Assembly: GCA_937915565.1 (NCBI GenBank)
Contig: CALDMH010000117.1
Location: 1-25,931, forward strand
Reading direction: 5' to 3'
Length of the DNA: 25,931 nt
From: an uncultured Clostridia bacterium
GTDB lineage: Bacteria > Bacillota > Clostridia > Christensenellales > Borkfalkiaceae
A program made the translations under genes and the position numbers. How positions within the stretch are numbered: position 1 is the stretch's first letter; the number at the start of each line of letters is the position of its first letter. Of this stretch, positions 23,548 to 25,931 are shown piece by piece. The notes beneath the pieces were generated by a model, which was given only the letters and a program-made list of their open reading frames with translations, ran no database searches and was not told the origin of the DNA.

Positions 23548-25413
23548 ATTTGTTTACAGCTCGACATTGCGAGGCAAAAAGAGAGCCTTTCGTTTATCGA
23601 AGACTATTTTAAAAAAGCAAAGCTATGGGGATACGATACGATTATCCTTTACCTTGAAAACGCCGTCAGAACGAGCGTTACCTCCGATTTTTCGGTTGAA
23701 GAAACCTATTCAAAAGACGAAATAAAACGAATCGTCGGGTTTGGTGAGAAATTCGGGTTGGAAATAATTCCCGCCGTGGAAAATCTCGGGCATCTCGAAA
23801 GGTTTTTCGCATACGAAAATTGGCGCGAAGTCAGGGAATGTGAAAACGAGCATACGGACGGCAGGGGTTTCGATTCCGATTTTTACGGCTCGTGCGGTTG
23901 TCCGTCGAACGAAAAACTTTACGAACTTACGGACGCTTATATAACGGAAGTGGTTTCGCTTTTCAAGTCGGCTTACGTTCACGCGGGGCTTGACGAGGTT
24001 TTCGATATGGGCGTATGCCCGAAATGCCGAAAAAGGCTTAAAAACGGCGAAAGTTTATCCGATATTTTCTTAAAACACGTTTTGCACACCTACAATCTTT
24101 TAAAATCGCTCGGCAAAACGATGATGATGTGGGACGATTTTTTCGAGTACGTCGATATCGTCGAAAAGTTGCCGAGAGATATTATTTTGTGTAACTGGAA
24201 TTACGGATATATCGATTACGAGCCGAGAGGCCACTGGACGGGCAGAATAAAAAAGGACTGGTTCAGGCTGTACGATAAGCTCGGTTTCAGGTATATATTC
24301 TGCGTTTACGCGCACAGGGCGTCGTCGTTATACAACGCGGATTCTTTTTATCGCTATGCGAAAAAGCATAAGCCGTTCGGCGCGATTTGCACGGCGTGGT
24401 GTCGTCAGGACAGTTTTTATCTCGGGGCTTATCCGTTTATGGCTTACTGCGGCAATCTTTGGTCGGGGAAAAGCGACGACGCGGAAGAAGTTTTTAAGAG
24501 CGTTTTGAAAAACGAAAGGCTTGCGAAAATCGTTTCGTCGTTGAGCGTTCCGGATACGGGCAGAAACGTGGCCGTTTCGCAAGTGGCTGAATGCAGGTAT
24601 TTTTCGCTCGAATGTTACGAAACGCAGCTTAAAAACGCGATTTTTCAAATCGGGGAGAATATGCCGTCCGCAGGCGAAGCTTACGATATTGCGGCCGATA
24701 TAAAGGATTACGTCACGGAAATTTATTTAGGACTTCGGCTTAACGCCGTAGCAAACGAGGTGGCGGATAATTACGAACTTTGCTTAAATACGGACGCGCT
24801 CGCCGAGGAATTGAAGGAAATATCCGAAAAATATAAAGAAATTTACGAAAATAAACTCGCGCTCTGGAAAAAGTACAGAGGGGAGATTTTAAGCGAGGGA
24901 AACGCGCTCGAAAAAAAGTATTCGGGTATAATAAAATCCGTAAACGAGCAGGTTAAAATTCTCGAAAAGAACGAAAATCGCGCCGTTCTCGCGTTGGAAC
25001 AAATGTCGTTCGACGCGTTCGGAACGCCGAAATGCTCCGTTGTTGCGGGCTACCTTGGCGGCGAAGAGAAGATTTTCGAGGGCGCGTTGAAACCGTCTAC
25101 GGTGGCTTTTGAACAAAGCGGCTGTTATTATCACAGGTTCTCGCTCAAACCGCAAAAAATCGAGTATTTGCTATTGAATTTTTACGGAGAAAGCGCGAGT
25201 TATCCTCAATACGTTTCGTACGTTTTAAACGGCGTAAAATACGTTCCCGCAAGCGTGGAAAAACTTTGCGGAGAGGTTTACGACGAACGAAATCTATTTG
25301 AGAACGACACCCGCTTCGCGCGGTTCGGCATTGACGACGGGGCGAAGCATTTCAACGATATAAAGCTTGCGAAAAAACCGAACGTTGTGAAAATAACGTT
25401 CAAGGAATTTTAA
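23545..25413 (+). CDS. GH20 family beta-N-acetylhexosaminidase (GcnA-like domain layout)
   Basis: 622 residues starting at GTG. GH20 enzymes release terminal beta-GlcNAc or GalNAc using substrate-assisted catalysis with an Asp-Glu pair; here it is Asp150-Glu151 in VHAGLDEVFDMG, matching the family HxGxDE motif. Other barrel features are IIPAVENLGHLERFF and MMMWDDFFEYVD. The usual N-terminal GH20b domain is absent and the chain opens with the barrel (MICLQLDIARQKESLSFIED). After the barrel comes a long helical region (about 345-490, with coiled-coil-like SEKYKEIYENKLALWKKYRG), as in streptococcal GcnA, then a beta domain of about 120 residues. No signal peptide, so cytoplasmic. It is 1 nt from the NagB-like gene, tying HexNAc release to amino-sugar breakdown. 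Substrate specificity (GlcNAc or GalNAc) is unknown. Confidence 0.88.
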   Translation: MICLQLDIARQKESLSFIEDYFKKAKLWGYDTIILYLENAVRTSVTSDFSVEETYSKDEIKRIVGFGEKFGLEIIPAVENLGHLERFFAYENWREVRECENEHTDGRGFDSDFYGSCGCPSNEKLYELTDAYITEVVSLFKSAYVHAGLDEVFDMGVCPKCRKRLKNGESLSDIFLKHVLHTYNLLKSLGKTMMMWDDFFEYVDIVEKLPRDIILCNWNYGYIDYEPRGHWTGRIKKDWFRLYDKLGFRYIFCVYAHRASSLYNADSFYRYAKKHKPFGAICTAWCRQDSFYLGAYPFMAYCGNLWSGKSDDAEEVFKSVLKNERLAKIVSSLSVPDTGRNVAVSQVAECRYFSLECYETQLKNAIFQIGENMPSAGEAYDIAADIKDYVTEIYLGLRLNAVANEVADNYELCLNTDALAEELKEISEKYKEIYENKLALWKKYRGEILSEGNALEKKYSGIIKSVNEQVKILEKNENRAVLALEQMSFDAFGTPKCSVVAGYLGGEEKIFEGALKPSTVAFEQSGCYYHRFSLKPQKIEYLLLNFYGESASYPQYVSYVLNGVKYVPASVEKLCGEVYDERNLFENDTRFARFGIDDGAKHFNDIKLAKKPNVVKITFKEF

Positions 25414-25414
25414 G

Positions 25415-25931
25415 ATGACGAAAACGTTTTTTAAAGATAAATTACAGGTAGAAATATTTGAAAACAGGACGCTTATGGGCGAAGCCGCGGCAAGGGATAT
25501 TTCGGCAAAGATAAAAGAACTTCTTGCAAAAAAGCAGGAAATCAATATGATTTTTGCCGCCGCACCCTCGCAAAACGACGTTTTAAAGGCGTTGGTCGAA
25601 GATAAAACAATAGAGTGGAACAGGGTGAACGCCTACCATATGGACGAATATATCGGGCTGGATAAGGACGCTCCGCAAGGCTTCGGCAACTTTTTGAAAG
25701 CGCATATTTTCGGGCTTGTGCCGTTCAAAAGCGTTAATTATATAGATATTACGGCAACCGAACCCGAAAAAGAAGCCGAGAGATACGGCGAGCTTTTGAA
25801 GGCAAACCCCACGGATATTGTGGTTATGGGCATCGGCGAAAACGGCCATATCGCTTTCAACGACCCGGGCGTTGCGGATTTTAACGATAAAAAGGTTGTA
25901 AAACCCGTTAAACTCGACGAAATTTGCCGCA
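25415..25931 (+). CDS. NagB-like glucosamine-6-phosphate deaminase family protein, 3'-truncated by window edge
   Basis: 172 codons are visible before the right edge; full proteins have about 240-260. It starts at ATG 25415, 1 nt after the GH20 stop, with AAGGA 8 nt upstream. Family marks are YHMDEYIGL (Asp77) and GIGENGHIAFNDP. By constant offset to E. coli NagB (Asp141, His143, Glu148 become positions 143, 145, 150), this protein has Asn143, His145 and Asp150. NagB converts glucosamine-6-phosphate to fructose-6-phosphate plus ammonia. The Asn and Asp changes, with the FNDPGVADF wording, place it in a NagB/SugarP-isomerase side branch whose true substrate is less certain (e.g. galactosamine-6-phosphate). 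The role fits salvage of HexNAc liberated by the GH20 enzyme. Confidence 0.88.
   Translation, partial: MTKTFFKDKLQVEIFENRTLMGEAAARDISAKIKELLAKKQEINMIFAAAPSQNDVLKALVEDKTIEWNRVNAYHMDEYIGLDKDAPQGFGNFLKAHIFGLVPFKSVNYIDITATEPEKEAERYGELLKANPTDIVVMGIGENGHIAFNDPGVADFNDKKVVKPVKLDEICR

Noticed and set aside
2..25931. tRNA, rRNA, riboswitch, insertion sequence or phage genes
   Set aside because: I looked in the intergenic stretches, all under 300 nt, and saw no cloverleaf, conserved riboswitch core, transposase motif or terminal inverted repeats.

Overview
This window looks like a carbohydrate-utilisation locus (a Gram-positive polysaccharide utilisation locus) from a low-to-mid GC Firmicute, probably an uncultured gut-type Clostridia/Christensenellales-like bacterium. 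The reasons are the binding-protein lipoproteins with Cys lipoboxes, a two-permease sugar ABC importer without its own ATPase, GGAG-type ribosome binding sites, an AraC/cupin regulator, and no SusC/SusD or TonB genes. The lineage is inferred from style only; there is no marker gene here.

Layout. (1) Positions 2-5639, + strand: a catabolic operon cut by the left edge, encoding a GH95 fucosidase/galactosidase-type enzyme, a GH127 beta-L-arabinofuranosidase-type enzyme and a CE15-like alpha/beta hydrolase. It ends in a repeat array and a clear intrinsic terminator (5781-5812). (2) 5929-6801, - strand: an AraC-family regulator. (3) 6802-7046: a divergent control region. It holds a perfect consensus promoter for the regulator, whose predicted start site falls on its own ATG, a separate TTCACA-N17-TATAAT promoter for the rightward operon, and a 12-bp near-identical direct repeat at 31-bp spacing. 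(4) 7047-25931, + strand: a long, tightly packed run. It encodes a GH42 beta-galactosidase, a solute-binding lipoprotein, two permeases, a 1412-aa secreted Ig-like/beta-sandwich protein, a DUF4838 lipoprotein, a Big2/beta-helix lipoprotein, a 965-aa lipoprotein with two kinds of tandem repeats, a GH20 beta-hexosaminidase and a NagB-like deaminase cut by the right edge.

How it probably works (inference). The four large exported proteins at 12895-23470 capture or process a glycan at the cell surface. The binding protein and permeases import oligosaccharides, using an ATPase encoded elsewhere. The enzymes without signal peptides (GH127, CE15-like, GH42, GH20; GH95 undetermined) strip fucose/galactose, arabinofuranose, ester-linked groups, galactose and HexNAc in the cytoplasm. 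The NagB-like protein takes amino-sugar phosphate into glycolysis. The AraC protein likely senses a sugar and activates the GH42-led operon.

The most notable points are the block of uncharacterised modular surface proteins, including a triplicated ~130-aa module with conserved aromatics, the leaderless-looking regulator promoter, and four different degenerate tandem-repeat arrays that each begin at or beside a gene 3' end.
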